Positions 35,600 to 46,262 of a DNA stretch of 64,000 nucleotides are shown piece after piece (position 1 is the stretch's first letter; every line of letters begins with the position of its first letter). The stretch is from Erythrobacter sp. (GTDB taxonomy: Bacteria; Pseudomonadota; Alphaproteobacteria; Sphingomonadales; Sphingomonadaceae): positions 159,745 to 223,744 of the forward strand of contig DAICXZ010000003.1 in NCBI GenBank assembly GCA_027311945.1, given 5' to 3'. The position numbers were made by a program, and so were the translations under genes. The notes below the pieces were generated by a model. That model was not told the DNA's origin. It saw only the letters and a program-made list of their open reading frames with translations, and made no database searches.

Positions 35600-36222
35600 T
35601 CGGCAGGCTGCGCCCGCTGGTCTGGCTGCTGCTGGCGCTGCCCGCGCTGGCGATGCTCTATCAGTTGGCGAGCGGTGAAACCTTCGCCTTCAAGCTGCTC
35701 CACCCGACCGGCGAGCTGGCCTTGCGGCTGATGGTGGTGGCGATGATGGTCGGCCCGCTGATTGCCATTTTCGGGCGCAACCGCTTCCTGCTCGGCTGGT
35801 TGGCGCTGCGCCGCAATATCGGGGTGGCGGCCTTTATTTACGGCCTGCTGCACCTGGTGTTCTACGTGATGGATATGGCCGCTATCGGCCCCATCCTCGA
35901 CGAATTCTGGCTCCCCGGCATCTGGACCGGCTGGCTGAGCTTCGCGCTGATGCTCGCCGCTGCCGCGATCAGCGCTGACTGGGCGGTGAAGGCTTTGGGA
36001 CCGTGGTGGCAGCGCATCCAGTATGCCGTTTATGGCGCGGTGCTGATCGGCGCGCTGCACTGGTACTGGCTCGATAACACTGCGGGGCCAGCGCTGGTTC
36101 ACCTTGCCCCGCTACTGATCTTGTGGACACTTCGGGCCGTGGTCAAACGCACCCGCCGCGCCCGGAAGACGGCCAAAGGAAAGGCCAAAGGAAAGGCCAA
36201 AGAAAAGGAAAGCCTCGCATGA
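35596..36222 (+). CDS. MsrQ/YedZ-like ferric-reductase-like membrane protein
   Basis: 208 residues, six hydrophobic helices, of the ferric-reductase-like transmembrane family to which MsrQ belongs. Candidate heme-binding histidines lie in FIYGLLHLVFYV, LIGALHWYWL and ALVHLAPLL. It starts with GTG inside the piuC stop (GTGA). No msrP catalytic partner is adjacent; instead it follows a siderophore receptor, so electron transfer to ferric iron is as plausible as methionine sulfoxide repair. The C-terminus is a short lysine-rich tandem repeat (KGKAKGKAKEKE), encoded by a 12-bp DNA repeat. Confidence 0.82.
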   Translation: MIGRLRPLVWLLLALPALAMLYQLASGETFAFKLLHPTGELALRLMVVAMMVGPLIAIFGRNRFLLGWLALRRNIGVAAFIYGLLHLVFYVMDMAAIGPILDEFWLPGIWTGWLSFALMLAAAAISADWAVKALGPWWQRIQYAVYGAVLIGALHWYWLDNTAGPALVHLAPLLILWTLRAVVKRTRRARKTAKGKAKGKAKEKESLA

Positions 36223-36545
36223 CCATCCGCCTCCGCCTTGCCGCCTCGCTCGCTGTCGCCGGTGCCGCCCTTGCTGTGGCCCAGCCCGCACTGGCCGATG
36301 GCGATGTCGTCTGTTCAAGCGGGCCGCGTGAGAACTGGAAGTCGGTCAACGACCTGAAGAAGGCCGCCTGGCTCGAACGCTGGGAGATTATCGAAACCCG
36401 GATCGAGGGCGACTGCTACGAGGTCTATGCCCGCAACCAGCAAGGCCAGGTGCTGGAGGCCTTCTTCCACCCGGTCACGCTGGAAAAGCTGGTGGTGTTC
36501 CGCCGCGGCAGCGAGGTCTACCGCAAGCGCGGCTTCACTGGCTAG
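36219..36545 (+). CDS. Small exported PepSY-domain protein
   Basis: 108 residues with a signal peptide (ends QPALADG). The mature part has the PepSY-like pattern WEIIETRIEGDCYEVYARNQQGQVLEAFFHPVTLEKL. Such domains occur in small periplasmic proteins and next to flavin or ferric reductases. Starts by ATGA overlap with the reductase-like gene, so the two are probably expressed and may act together. It ends by overlapping the convergent GH3 gene by 11 bp. Confidence 0.85.
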   Translation: MTIRLRLAASLAVAGAALAVAQPALADGDVVCSSGPRENWKSVNDLKKAAWLERWEIIETRIEGDCYEVYARNQQGQVLEAFFHPVTLEKLVVFRRGSEVYRKRGFTG

Positions 36546-38499
36546 GCGCCTGCCAGCGATAACCCAGCGCATAGAGCGGGGCCTCGCTATCGGCCGGAGC
36601 ACCGGGCCGCTGCGCCTCAACCGCTTCCATCGACACCGGCAGTTCGAACGGCAACTTGCCGCGCGGCGTTACTGCGCCTGTCAGCACGTCGAGCAGCGCC
36701 GCATCGCTCGCGCCGAAGCTTGCCAGCAGAACGTTGGCGCGCGGGCGGAACGGGGTGAGGATCGCGGGCCGGTCGAGCTGTACGTCAGCCACCAGCGGCA
36801 GGCCTTCGGGCAGGCTTTCCATAAATTGCAGCGCCTCGTGATCTTCGGGAAACGCGAGGCTTCCCTCCTGATGCATGGCCCCGAACACGTAGCCAGGGTG
36901 CAGCATTTCCGAGGGGCTCCGGGTGCGCAGGATTGCGAAGTCCGCCTCGGCGGGGTCGCTTACCGGCACCAGCCCCGCTTGCTCGGCGGCCTCATCCGAC
37001 AGCCCGAACAGCAGCGCCTTCGCACCCTTCGTCACCGGCAGCGAGCCATCGTTCTCCAGCGTGACCATGCTCAGGCCCATGGCCTCACGCCCGCGCGCCT
37101 TCTCTTCCGCCGTGCCGACCTCGGCCTCAGCCTTCGCAGCATCGACATAGGGCTTTTCGAAGAGGCCCAGTTCGAAGCTCTGCGCGAGGATGCGCTGAAC
37201 CGAGGCGTCGATCCGGTCCTCGCTCACCAGCCCTAGCCGCACGGCCTCAAGCAAGGGCGCGGGATCGTCGACCCCGCCGAACTGGTCGACCCCGGCATCG
37301 AGCGCCTTGGCGAAGCGTTCGGGACGGGTCAGTTCCTGCACGCCCCAGCCGGTGGACACATCGGCAAAGCTGGGTGCCTCGCCTTCGGGCGCGCCGTTCT
37401 CGCACCGTTCGTTGCAATCGTTGGTGATCGCCCAATCGGACAGGATCACCCCTTCAAAGCCCAGTTGATCGCGCAGGATGTCGGTGACGATCACCTTCTG
37501 GTAGGCGACTCCCACCTGCTCCAGCTTCTGCCCGCGCAGCTCCAGCTCCTCGATAATCGAATAGGCGGGCATCACGCCCGAAGGCTGCGCTTCAAGCGCT
37601 CCGGTGAAGGGGATGATCGCTTGCTGCCATTCGGTGATGTTCAGCTTCGCCATCCGGCCATAGTAGTTATGCGCATCGAACCCGGTCGACGACGCGGAAT
37701 AGCCAGCGAAGTGCTTGATCACCGCCGCCACGCCGCCCGGCTGCACCCCGCTCGTACCGCCCTGCACCCCTTCGACGAGCGCCCGCCCTACGCGCGCCGA
37801 AACCTGCGCATCTTCGCCCAGCGTATCGAAGTTGCGCGGCCAGCGCGGCTCGCTCGCAAGGTCGATCTGCGGGCCGAGCAGCATGGCAAAGCCCACCGCG
37901 CGCAAGTCGTCGCGCACCAGTTCGGCATAGCTGCGCGCGAAGTCGGGATCGTCGAGTGCGCCAAAGGCCACGCCGTTGGGCCACTGGCTGAACTGTCCGC
38001 CTGCCACGCTCGCCCCGGCCAGCTCGGTATAGCCGTGGCGCGGATCGGTCATGATCAGTGCAGGGATGCCCAGCCGGTGCGCTTCGGCGGCTTCCTGCAC
38101 CGCGTTGTTAGCCTCGGCCAATGCGCGGTTTTCGGTTGCCAGCCGCGAGATGAAGTGCGTCGCACGGGTCTTGCCCATGGCCTCGGTCAGCGCGGCGATG
38201 TCGTAGCCCGTTGCAGGCTGCCCCATCGGTGCATTCCCCGGCAGTGTGGCGACGATCATCAGCCCCGCCTTTTCCTCCAGCGTCATGCGCGCGGCAAGGT
38301 CGGCGGCACGGTCGGCGGGAGCAAGCCGCCAGTCCTCGTAAGGCGTCAGCGCGCCGTTGCGGTCGAGATCGCGAAAGGCGATGCCGTCATCCTCGATAAT
38401 CGGGATGACCCGGCTTTGCAGATCGGGCGCGGGAAGTTCTTGCTTCGCGCAGGACGCCAGCAACATTGCGACCGTGGCAACCAGTGCGCTTTTACCCAA
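36535..38499 (-). CDS. Glycoside hydrolase family 3 lipoprotein
   Basis: About 654 residues, secreted and lipid-anchored: signal LGKSALVATVAMLLASC with the lipobox Cys near residue 17. It resembles bacterial GH3 beta-glucosidases, with the calcium-binding-like DLDRNGALTPYEDWRL segment usual in this group, the substrate-binding KHFAGYSAS motif and the catalytic nucleophile in VILSDWAITND. The C-terminal alpha/beta domain is present. The start is uncertain: a TTG at 38499 has an AAGGGAG site 9 bp ahead, and a GTG at 38547 is an alternative. Likely cleaves beta-glucosides or xylosides at the cell surface. Confidence 0.88.
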   Translation of the reverse strand: MGKSALVATVAMLLASCAKQELPAPDLQSRVIPIIEDDGIAFRDLDRNGALTPYEDWRLAPADRAADLAARMTLEEKAGLMIVATLPGNAPMGQPATGYDIAALTEAMGKTRATHFISRLATENRALAEANNAVQEAAEAHRLGIPALIMTDPRHGYTELAGASVAGGQFSQWPNGVAFGALDDPDFARSYAELVRDDLRAVGFAMLLGPQIDLASEPRWPRNFDTLGEDAQVSARVGRALVEGVQGGTSGVQPGGVAAVIKHFAGYSASSTGFDAHNYYGRMAKLNITEWQQAIIPFTGALEAQPSGVMPAYSIIEELELRGQKLEQVGVAYQKVIVTDILRDQLGFEGVILSDWAITNDCNERCENGAPEGEAPSFADVSTGWGVQELTRPERFAKALDAGVDQFGGVDDPAPLLEAVRLGLVSEDRIDASVQRILAQSFELGLFEKPYVDAAKAEAEVGTAEEKARGREAMGLSMVTLENDGSLPVTKGAKALLFGLSDEAAEQAGLVPVSDPAEADFAILRTRSPSEMLHPGYVFGAMHQEGSLAFPEDHEALQFMESLPEGLPLVADVQLDRPAILTPFRPRANVLLASFGASDAALLDVLTGAVTPRGKLPFELPVSMEAVEAQRPGAPADSEAPLYALGYRWQAPSQ

Positions 38500-38560
38500 G
38501 ACTGCTTCTCCCTTAGCTGTTTGCCCCGTCTTAACACGCAGCAGCACGGGAAATGCAAGC

Positions 38561-39187
38561 CTAATGGCCGGTATAACGGCCCGGACGGTGCCAGACGATC
38601 AGCGTCATATTGATCGCCAGCATGCTCAGCACCGACCAGCCGAACGAGGCCAGATCGAGCGAGGTGAGCGCCACCAGCAGGATCACCGCATCGAGCGCCA
38701 TGTGCATCCGCCCCACGCTCCACCCACGCGAGTTCTGCATCCACACGGCGATGATGTTTACCCCGCCCACCCCGGTCTTGTGCCGCAGCAGTGCCAGCAA
38801 GCCGAGGCCCGAGACGGTGCCGCCGCCCAGCGCGGCGAAGGCCGGGTGGATGCTCGCGATGTCCAGCGAGGTGCGGGTGACTGCGGCAAAGGCGAAGATC
38901 AGACCGCACGCGATGATCGTGCGCACCATGAATGCACGCCCCAGCTTCATCAGCCCGACCAGGAAAAACGGGATGTTGATGAGGAAGAACAGCAGCCCCA
39001 CCCCCAGCGGCACATGATAGCTCGCCAGCAGTGCCAACCCTGCAACGCCCGCGGTCACGATCCCTGCCGCTTTCATGAGCACAAGCCCGAAAGCGATCAG
39101 CCAGGCACCCGTCACCAGCGCATAGGCATCTTCGAGCAGAGTGTGGCGCGTTTCATCGCGCACAGGCAAGATAGTTTCATCTGACAC
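38561..39187 (-). CDS. YitT family (DUF161) membrane protein
   Basis: About 208 residues with five or six transmembrane segments and the YitT/DUF161 motifs: GVAGLALLASYHVPLGVGLLFFLINIPFF early, then HPAFAALGGGTVSGLGLLALLRHKTGVGGVNI. Function unknown; the family is named for integral membrane proteins of bacteria. Start uncertain: GTG codons at 39187 and 39190, and a TTG at 39223, are possible; the first two give a normal N-terminus. Divergent from ettA. Confidence 0.82.
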   Translation of the reverse strand: MSDETILPVRDETRHTLLEDAYALVTGAWLIAFGLVLMKAAGIVTAGVAGLALLASYHVPLGVGLLFFLINIPFFLVGLMKLGRAFMVRTIIACGLIFAFAAVTRTSLDIASIHPAFAALGGGTVSGLGLLALLRHKTGVGGVNIIAVWMQNSRGWSVGRMHMALDAVILLVALTSLDLASFGWSVLSMLAINMTLIVWHRPGRYTGH

Positions 39188-39303
39188 CACTTGCCAATAG
39201 ACCGCACAGGCAGCCCTGCGCAAGCACCTTGCCGAGCGGGCGATCTGCCCCTATTTCGCGCCCCAACCCATTCCCCGATAACACCGAGCTCGAAGGACCC
39301 CAG

Positions 39304-40983
<1,680 letters not shown>

Positions 40984-41245
40984 GTTTCAAGCCCAGCCCC
41001 GGATGAGTTCCGGGGCGGCGCAGTGAAAGAAATCGTCGCCCCGGCCTTGAGCCGGGGCTGGGCTATTCTTCAGAAAACCACACGTCCCAGAGATCGCACC
41101 AGTCGGGGTTCTCCTTCTCGATCAATGCGAAGTTCCACTCGCGCCGCCAGCGCTTGGTGCGAAGAATAGCCCGATCCCGGCTCAAGGCCGGGATGACGTT
41201 GTGCTCAATTAAGTACTTCGCCCCGGATCAGGTCCGGAGCCGGGC
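40984..41245. repeat. Cluster of four palindromes with a nested long inverted repeat
   Basis: Hairpins at 40996-41016 (GCCCCGGA/TCCGGGGC), 41038-41058 (GCCCCGG/CCGGGGC), 41174-41194 (ATCCCGG/CCGGGAT) and 41223-41237 (CCGGA/TCCGG). In addition 41041-41071 and 41161-41191 are inverted copies, 28 of 31 bases matching, that bracket a GIY-YIG nuclease relic. Resembles a compound REP-type element between ettA and the convergent ClC gene. Confidence 0.8.
41063..41172 (-). pseudogene. C-terminal relic of a GIY-YIG nuclease-family gene
   Basis: Minus-strand reading from about 41172 gives RAILRTKRWRREWNFALIEK then ENPDWCDLWDVWFSEE and a TAG at 41065..41063. The KRWRREW...ALIE.ENPDW.DL pattern is the end of small GIY-YIG domain proteins. 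The catalytic GIY and YIG part is missing; the frame runs instead into palindromic repeat sequence. A fragment, not a functional gene. Confidence 0.7.
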
Positions 41246-42565
41246 TTACGATGCTTTCTCGCCCTCACCCTTCGGCAGGAAGTCCTTTGCCAGAGCGTGG
41301 TAAAGCCGCTCCTTGCACACCTTCGAACCGGCCCAGTCACCGATCAGCGCGGTGGCGAACAGCGGCACGATCGCCCCGCTCATGCCCGTGGTTTCGCTCA
41401 GAATAATCACCGTGGTGAGCGGCGCGCGGACCACCCCGGTGAAGTATCCCGCCATGCCCATCAGCACTATCACCCCGGCCTGATCGCTCGGGAACAGCAC
41501 GGTCAGCAGCTGCCCGAAGCCCGAACCCGCCGCCAGCGACGGCGCAAAGATCCCGCCCGGAATGCCGCTCACACTGGTCGCCAATGCTGCCACGAACTTG
41601 GCCGGGCCAAACCACAGGTCGCCCTCCTCGCCCGCCAGCAGCGCCCGCGTCGCCTCGTAGCCGGTGCCTGAAACCTGCCCCGCAGTCAGGAAGCCCAGCA
41701 CGCCCACGATGATCCCGCAGACCAGCGCCGTCACCAGCGGACGCTGGCCGAGCAGAGAAGTCCAGCGCCCGTCCGGCCCGCGCAGGGCCAGCATGAGGCG
41801 CGAAAACAGCCCACCCAGAACACCGCCCGCCAGCCCCGCCAGCGGAGCCGCAATCAGGATCGAGGCCACCGGCAACGAGCCTTCGATCTCGCCAAAGTAA
41901 ACATAGTTGCCCGCCAGCCCCTGCGCGGTCAGACCGGCGATCATCACCGCACCCATCACCATCACCGCCACGCGCTGCTCATAAGCCACGGCCAGTTCCT
42001 CAATGGCGAAGGCGATCCCGGCCAGCGGAGCGTTGAAGGCCGCAGCCACGCCCGCTGCGCCGCCCGCGATCAGCACACCGGCGCTCACCTTCACGCGCAA
42101 GGCCCGGTGCACCGCCACCATCAGCGCCGCGCCCAGTTGCACGGTCGGCCCCTCGCGCCCGACCGAAGCCCCGCCGAACAGCGACATGACGGTCAACACC
42201 ATCTTCGCCAGCGCCGCGCGCAGCGACACCAGTTTCAGCGTCTGCTCGCTATCGGGATGGCGGCCTGCGGCGATCACCTGCGGGATGCCCGAGCCGCGCG
42301 CCTCGGGCGCCAGCTTGCGCGTGAGCAGCGCGATCAGCACGAACATCACCGGCGTCAGCACCAGCGGCAGCCAGCCGTATTCGGCGGTAAGATCGAGGAA
42401 CAGGTCCTGTGCCCGGTCGCCCACCGTCGCAAAGACCAGTGCCACCAGGCCGATCAGCACCGCCGAAACCATCGTGGCGACGCGGCGCGTCCAGTCGTCA
42501 ACCCGCGCGAGATCATCCGGCACTTTCTTGCCGATCCAGCGTGCGAGCGATCCGAATATCTGCAT
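41246..42565 (-). CDS. clcA: ClC-type chloride channel / H+-Cl- antiporter
   Basis: 439-residue inner-membrane ClC protein with the selectivity-filter motifs GSGIPQV (91-97), GREGPTVQLGA (gating glutamate E139) and GGIFAPSLAAG. The gating Glu present suggests an exchanger-type pore. Full length with about ten long membrane helices. No fluoride riboswitch or fluoride-type filter motif is seen, so chloride is the likely ion. Could aid acid resistance or charge balance. Confidence 0.9.
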   Translation of the reverse strand: MQIFGSLARWIGKKVPDDLARVDDWTRRVATMVSAVLIGLVALVFATVGDRAQDLFLDLTAEYGWLPLVLTPVMFVLIALLTRKLAPEARGSGIPQVIAAGRHPDSEQTLKLVSLRAALAKMVLTVMSLFGGASVGREGPTVQLGAALMVAVHRALRVKVSAGVLIAGGAAGVAAAFNAPLAGIAFAIEELAVAYEQRVAVMVMGAVMIAGLTAQGLAGNYVYFGEIEGSLPVASILIAAPLAGLAGGVLGGLFSRLMLALRGPDGRWTSLLGQRPLVTALVCGIIVGVLGFLTAGQVSGTGYEATRALLAGEEGDLWFGPAKFVAALATSVSGIPGGIFAPSLAAGSGFGQLLTVLFPSDQAGVIVLMGMAGYFTGVVRAPLTTVIILSETTGMSGAIVPLFATALIGDWAGSKVCKERLYHALAKDFLPKGEGEKAS

Positions 42566-42785
42566 GATGGCGCTCTATGGCTTGCGCTGGCCGCCGTCCA
42601 GTTGCGGGCAGAAAAGACGGCGGGTGTTGCATCGTGACACGCCTGCGCAAAGCGGCTTCGTTCGCATGAACGTTAAGGTTATCGGCCGGTTCAGTTAACG
42701 GACAGGACGAATCGGTAAAACGACGTTCAGGAAACAACCTTCACCGCGGCACTCGGGCGGTATGGTCCAGACGGGAGTTCTTACC

Positions 42786-43703
42786 ATGCTTATCGCCAGA
42801 CTTCTCAAATCGAGCGGGCTTGCCGCTGTCGCCATGGCGCTGGCCTTGCCAGCCCTCGGCACACCCGTGGCCGCGCAGGACCGGCAATGGGAAGATCGCC
42901 CGAACAATCGCGGCACGGCCGCCAACCGCTCGGGTACGAACCGCCGCGAGGCCAATCGCGGCAATGCGGGCAATCGTTCAGGATCGGGTTGGAGCGAACA
43001 GCGGGGCCAGCCCTCGCAGACGATGCGCGAGGCCCGGCAGGAAGCTCGCCAGATCGATCGTCGCTCCGAACGACAGGCCAACCGGATCGAAGAGCGCGGC
43101 GAACGGCGGGCCGATCGCGCTGCCGACAACAGCAACTATCGCCGTGCCCAGCAGATAGAGAACCGCTCCGAACGCCGGGCCGAACGCGTGGAGCGGCAAG
43201 GCGATTGGCGCGCTGCACAAACGGTGCGCGATGCTCGCCGCGATGTGGCACGCGACACCAATCGCTGGCGCGACAACGATCGTCGCGACTACCGCGACAT
43301 CAACCGCAATCGCGACTACCGCGACGCCAATCGCAACCGTGACTACCGCGATGCGCGGCGCGATTATCGCCAGGCCCAGCGCGACTATCGCCGGTGGGAC
43401 CGCAACGACTGGCGGCGCGACCGGCGTTACAACTGGAACAACTATCGCAGTTCCAACCGCAATGTGTTCCGGCTTGGCCGTTACTATTCGCCCTATCGCA
43501 ACTACAACTATCGCCGCCTGAGCATCGGCATCCATCTCGATAGCCCGTTCTACTCGAACCGCTACTGGATCAATGACCCGTGGCAGTATCGCCTGCCCGA
43601 AGTTTACGGCCCCTATCGCTGGGTTCGCTATTACGACGATGTGTTGCTGGTCGATATGTACACCGGCGAAGTGGTCGACACGATCTACGACTTCTTCTGG
43701 TGA
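42786..43703 (+). CDS. RcnB-like periplasmic protein with arginine-rich repeats
   Basis: 305 residues: a signal peptide (ends VAAQD), a long R/E/D/N/Q-rich region and a C-terminal domain resembling the RcnB family (PYRWVRYYDDVLLVDMYTGEVVDTIYDFFW). Residues about 160-210 contain tandem repeats of RDYRD-x-NRN, mirrored by near-identical DNA repeats. RcnB-type proteins are linked to nickel/cobalt homeostasis, but many alphaproteobacterial members with basic repeats have unknown roles. ATG at 42786 has a GGAG site eight bases upstream and is preferred to 42762. Confidence 0.78.
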   Translation: MLIARLLKSSGLAAVAMALALPALGTPVAAQDRQWEDRPNNRGTAANRSGTNRREANRGNAGNRSGSGWSEQRGQPSQTMREARQEARQIDRRSERQANRIEERGERRADRAADNSNYRRAQQIENRSERRAERVERQGDWRAAQTVRDARRDVARDTNRWRDNDRRDYRDINRNRDYRDANRNRDYRDARRDYRQAQRDYRRWDRNDWRRDRRYNWNNYRSSNRNVFRLGRYYSPYRNYNYRRLSIGIHLDSPFYSNRYWINDPWQYRLPEVYGPYRWVRYYDDVLLVDMYTGEVVDTIYDFFW

Positions 43704-43818
43704 CATCCGCAAAACATCGCTGGCGCGAGTGACCGGCGATGCGAGAGCCCCTCATCTTCGGGTGGGGGGCTCGACCCGCTTGCCTTCGTGGCGCGACTTG
43801 GGAATAGATCGCAGCGTG

Positions 43819-44499
43819 ATGAGCCAGACCAAGAGCCCTTACGCCGAGAACGCCGACCTGCCCGCACTGCGCCGCATCGGCGCGCAGGTGCGCGAGCGGC
43901 TGGCGGCCAACCCCGCCGTCTACAAAGTGCCCACCGACAAGGCCGAGCTGTTCGCGGTGGGCGACTTCATGAGCGCCGAGGAATGCACGAAGATGCGGAC
44001 GCTGATCGATGCGGTGGCCAAGCCCTCGTTCGTGTTCGACGTCGACTATTCGGAAGGCTATCGCACCAGCTATTCAGGCGATGTCGATCCGAACGATCCG
44101 TTCATCCGCAAGATAAGCCGCCGGATCGACGACCTGCTCGGGATCGATCCCGAGTTCGGCGAAACGATCCAGGGCCAGCGCTACATGTCGGGGCAGGAGT
44201 TTCAGCCGCACTGTGACTGGTTTCATTACGGCACCAGCTACTGGGACATGGAGATGGCGCGCGGCGGGCAGCGCAGCTTCACCTCCATGGTGTTTTTGAA
44301 CGAGGTCGAGGCTGGCGGCACCACCGACTTTGTGGAGCTGGACATTGCCATCGAGCCCAAGCCGGGTGTGCTGCTGATCTGGAACAACGCCAAGCCCGAC
44401 GGGCACACCAATCTCGATACGTTGCACGCGGGCCGTCCGGTGATCACGGGCTGCAAATACATAATCACCAAGTGGTATCGCACCAAGCGCTGGACATAA
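43819..44499 (+). CDS. Prolyl-4-hydroxylase-type 2OG-Fe(II) oxygenase
   Basis: 226-residue cytoplasmic dioxygenase with the P4H-type iron triad His131, Asp133 (QPHCDWFH) and His203 (LHAGRPV), and Lys213 as the expected 2-oxoglutarate contact in GCKYIITKWYR. The core before it, GQRYMSGQEF, and the strand GGTTDFVELDIAIEPKPGVLLIWNN match the P4Hc domain. The substrate is unknown; bacterial relatives hydroxylate proteins or small molecules. The ATG at 43819 begins the conserved region; the frame is open much further but overlaps the RcnB-like gene. Confidence 0.86.
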   Translation: MSQTKSPYAENADLPALRRIGAQVRERLAANPAVYKVPTDKAELFAVGDFMSAEECTKMRTLIDAVAKPSFVFDVDYSEGYRTSYSGDVDPNDPFIRKISRRIDDLLGIDPEFGETIQGQRYMSGQEFQPHCDWFHYGTSYWDMEMARGGQRSFTSMVFLNEVEAGGTTDFVELDIAIEPKPGVLLIWNNAKPDGHTNLDTLHAGRPVITGCKYIITKWYRTKRWT

Positions 44500-44505
44500 G
44501 GCGGC

Positions 44506-46146
44506 TCAGGCCCGCGCCAGCGCCTCCGCGATCAGCTTGCGTGAGTTCTCCACGCCGTAAAGCGCGATGAAGCTGCCCATGCGCGGCCCCTGCGCCGATC
44601 CGAGCAAGGTCTCGTAAAGCGCCTTGAACCAGTCGCGCAGGTTCTCGAACCCGTACTGCTCCTGCTTGCCGATCTCGTAGACCTGCGTTTGCAGATCCTC
44701 CGCGCTGGTGGCCGGATCGACCTCGGCAAGGTAAGCATCGAGCGCGCGCAGGGCCTCGGCCTCGTTCGCAGCCGGAGCGCGGCGCGACAACGTGGGCGCG
44801 ACAAAATCGCGGTTGTAGGCGAGTGCCGCCGCGACCAGCCGCGCGAGGTCCGGGTGGCTCTCGGCGCTGGCGTTTTCGACATAGTTGCCGAGGTATGACC
44901 AGACCTGTTCGTCGGTCGCCCCTGCACCCAGAACACCCACAAGGTTGAGCAGCAGGCCAAAGGTCACCGGCAGGCTGTCGCCCGCGCCGTGCGGCGGCTG
45001 CACCTGATCGTGGCTTGCCGCGCGCAGCAGGTGCCAGGCCGGATTGCCGAGCTGCTTTTCCACCGGCTGGCCGGGGATGGCGGCGCGGAACTGCCAGTAT
45101 TCGTCCACCGCCTTGGGGATCACGCCGACGTGGAGCTGCTTCGCGCTCTTGGGGTTGGCGTAGAGATAGTGCCCGAGGCTCTCCTCGCTGCCATAGGTCA
45201 GCCACTCCTCGATGGTAAGGCCGTTGCCCTTGGACTTCGATATCTTCTCGCCATTGGCATCGAGGAACAGCTCGTAGATCATGCCCTCGGGCTTTTTTCC
45301 GCCGAGCACCTGCACGATCTTGCCCGACTGGGTGACGCTGTCGGTCAGATCCTTGCCGCACATCTCATAGTCGACGCCGAGCGCATACCAGCGCATCGCC
45401 CAATCGACCTTCCATTGCAGCTTCGACTGCCCGCCAAGGATCGACTGCTCGATCACCTCGCCTTCATCCTCGAAGCGGACGATCCCCGCCTCGGCATCGA
45501 TCACCGCGATCGGCACCTGCAGCACGATGCCGCTCTTGGCGCTGATCGGGAGCACGGGCGAATAGGTCTGGCGGCGCTCTTCGCGCAGCGTGGGCAGCAT
45601 GATCGACTGAATATCGTCGTACTTGCGCAAGACCTGCTTCAGCGCCTCGTCGAAGCCGCCGCTGTTGTAGCGGTCAGACGCAGCAATGAACTCGTAGTCG
45701 AAGCCGAACTGGTCAAGGAATTCGCGCAGCTTCGCGTTGTTGTGATGCGCGAAGCTCTCGTACTTCTCGAAGGGATCGGGAATGCGGCTCAGCGGCTTGC
45801 CGAGGTTCTCGGTCAGCAGCGCCTGATTGGGCAGGTTGTCGGGCACCTTGCGCAAGCCGTCCATGTCATCCGAGAAGGCAACCAGACGGGTTGGCGCAGG
45901 CGTGCCATCCTCGGCCGCGGCCACGATCTCGTAGGCGCGGCGCACCAGTGTGGTGCGCAGCACTTCCTGAAAGGTGCCGATATGCGGCAGGCCCGAGGGG
46001 CCATAGCCGGTCTCGAACACCACGGGCTCGGGCGATCCGTCAGCGCCGGTCTTCCCGTTGCGGAAGCGTTTGGCGAGCCGCTGCGCCTCCTGAAACGGCC
46101 AGGCTTTGGACGAACGGGCGGCTGTGATGAGATCGGGGCTAAACAT
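44506..46146 (-). CDS. lysS: Lysine--tRNA ligase, class I
   Basis: 546-residue class I LysRS, the archaeal-type form that is common in alphaproteobacteria in place of the class II enzyme. It has the HIGH-type motif PSGLPHIGTF (HIGT at 55-58) and the KMSKS-type motif KISKSKGNG near residue 285, and the class I-specific insertion with ESFAHHN. The ATG at 46146 begins MFSPDLITAARSSKAWPF; a longer frame of 17 codons is less likely. Convergent with the P4H gene. Confidence 0.95.
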   Translation of the reverse strand: MFSPDLITAARSSKAWPFQEAQRLAKRFRNGKTGADGSPEPVVFETGYGPSGLPHIGTFQEVLRTTLVRRAYEIVAAAEDGTPAPTRLVAFSDDMDGLRKVPDNLPNQALLTENLGKPLSRIPDPFEKYESFAHHNNAKLREFLDQFGFDYEFIAASDRYNSGGFDEALKQVLRKYDDIQSIMLPTLREERRQTYSPVLPISAKSGIVLQVPIAVIDAEAGIVRFEDEGEVIEQSILGGQSKLQWKVDWAMRWYALGVDYEMCGKDLTDSVTQSGKIVQVLGGKKPEGMIYELFLDANGEKISKSKGNGLTIEEWLTYGSEESLGHYLYANPKSAKQLHVGVIPKAVDEYWQFRAAIPGQPVEKQLGNPAWHLLRAASHDQVQPPHGAGDSLPVTFGLLLNLVGVLGAGATDEQVWSYLGNYVENASAESHPDLARLVAAALAYNRDFVAPTLSRRAPAANEAEALRALDAYLAEVDPATSAEDLQTQVYEIGKQEQYGFENLRDWFKALYETLLGSAQGPRMGSFIALYGVENSRKLIAEALARA

Positions 46147-46262
46147 AGGCCAAGGCCCTTTGCGGATTACACGCGTTTTCGCAAGCGCGAAGGCCATTTC
46201 GGAACCCGGCGCTGTCCGCCTCGTTGGGAAAAGGAATTTGCCGTTACGAAGAGAGGTCGCAG

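Noticed and set aside
43276..43420. CRISPR-like short repeats
   Set aside because: The repeats are in frame and encode RDYRD-x-NRN units of a protein; there are no spacers of constant length.
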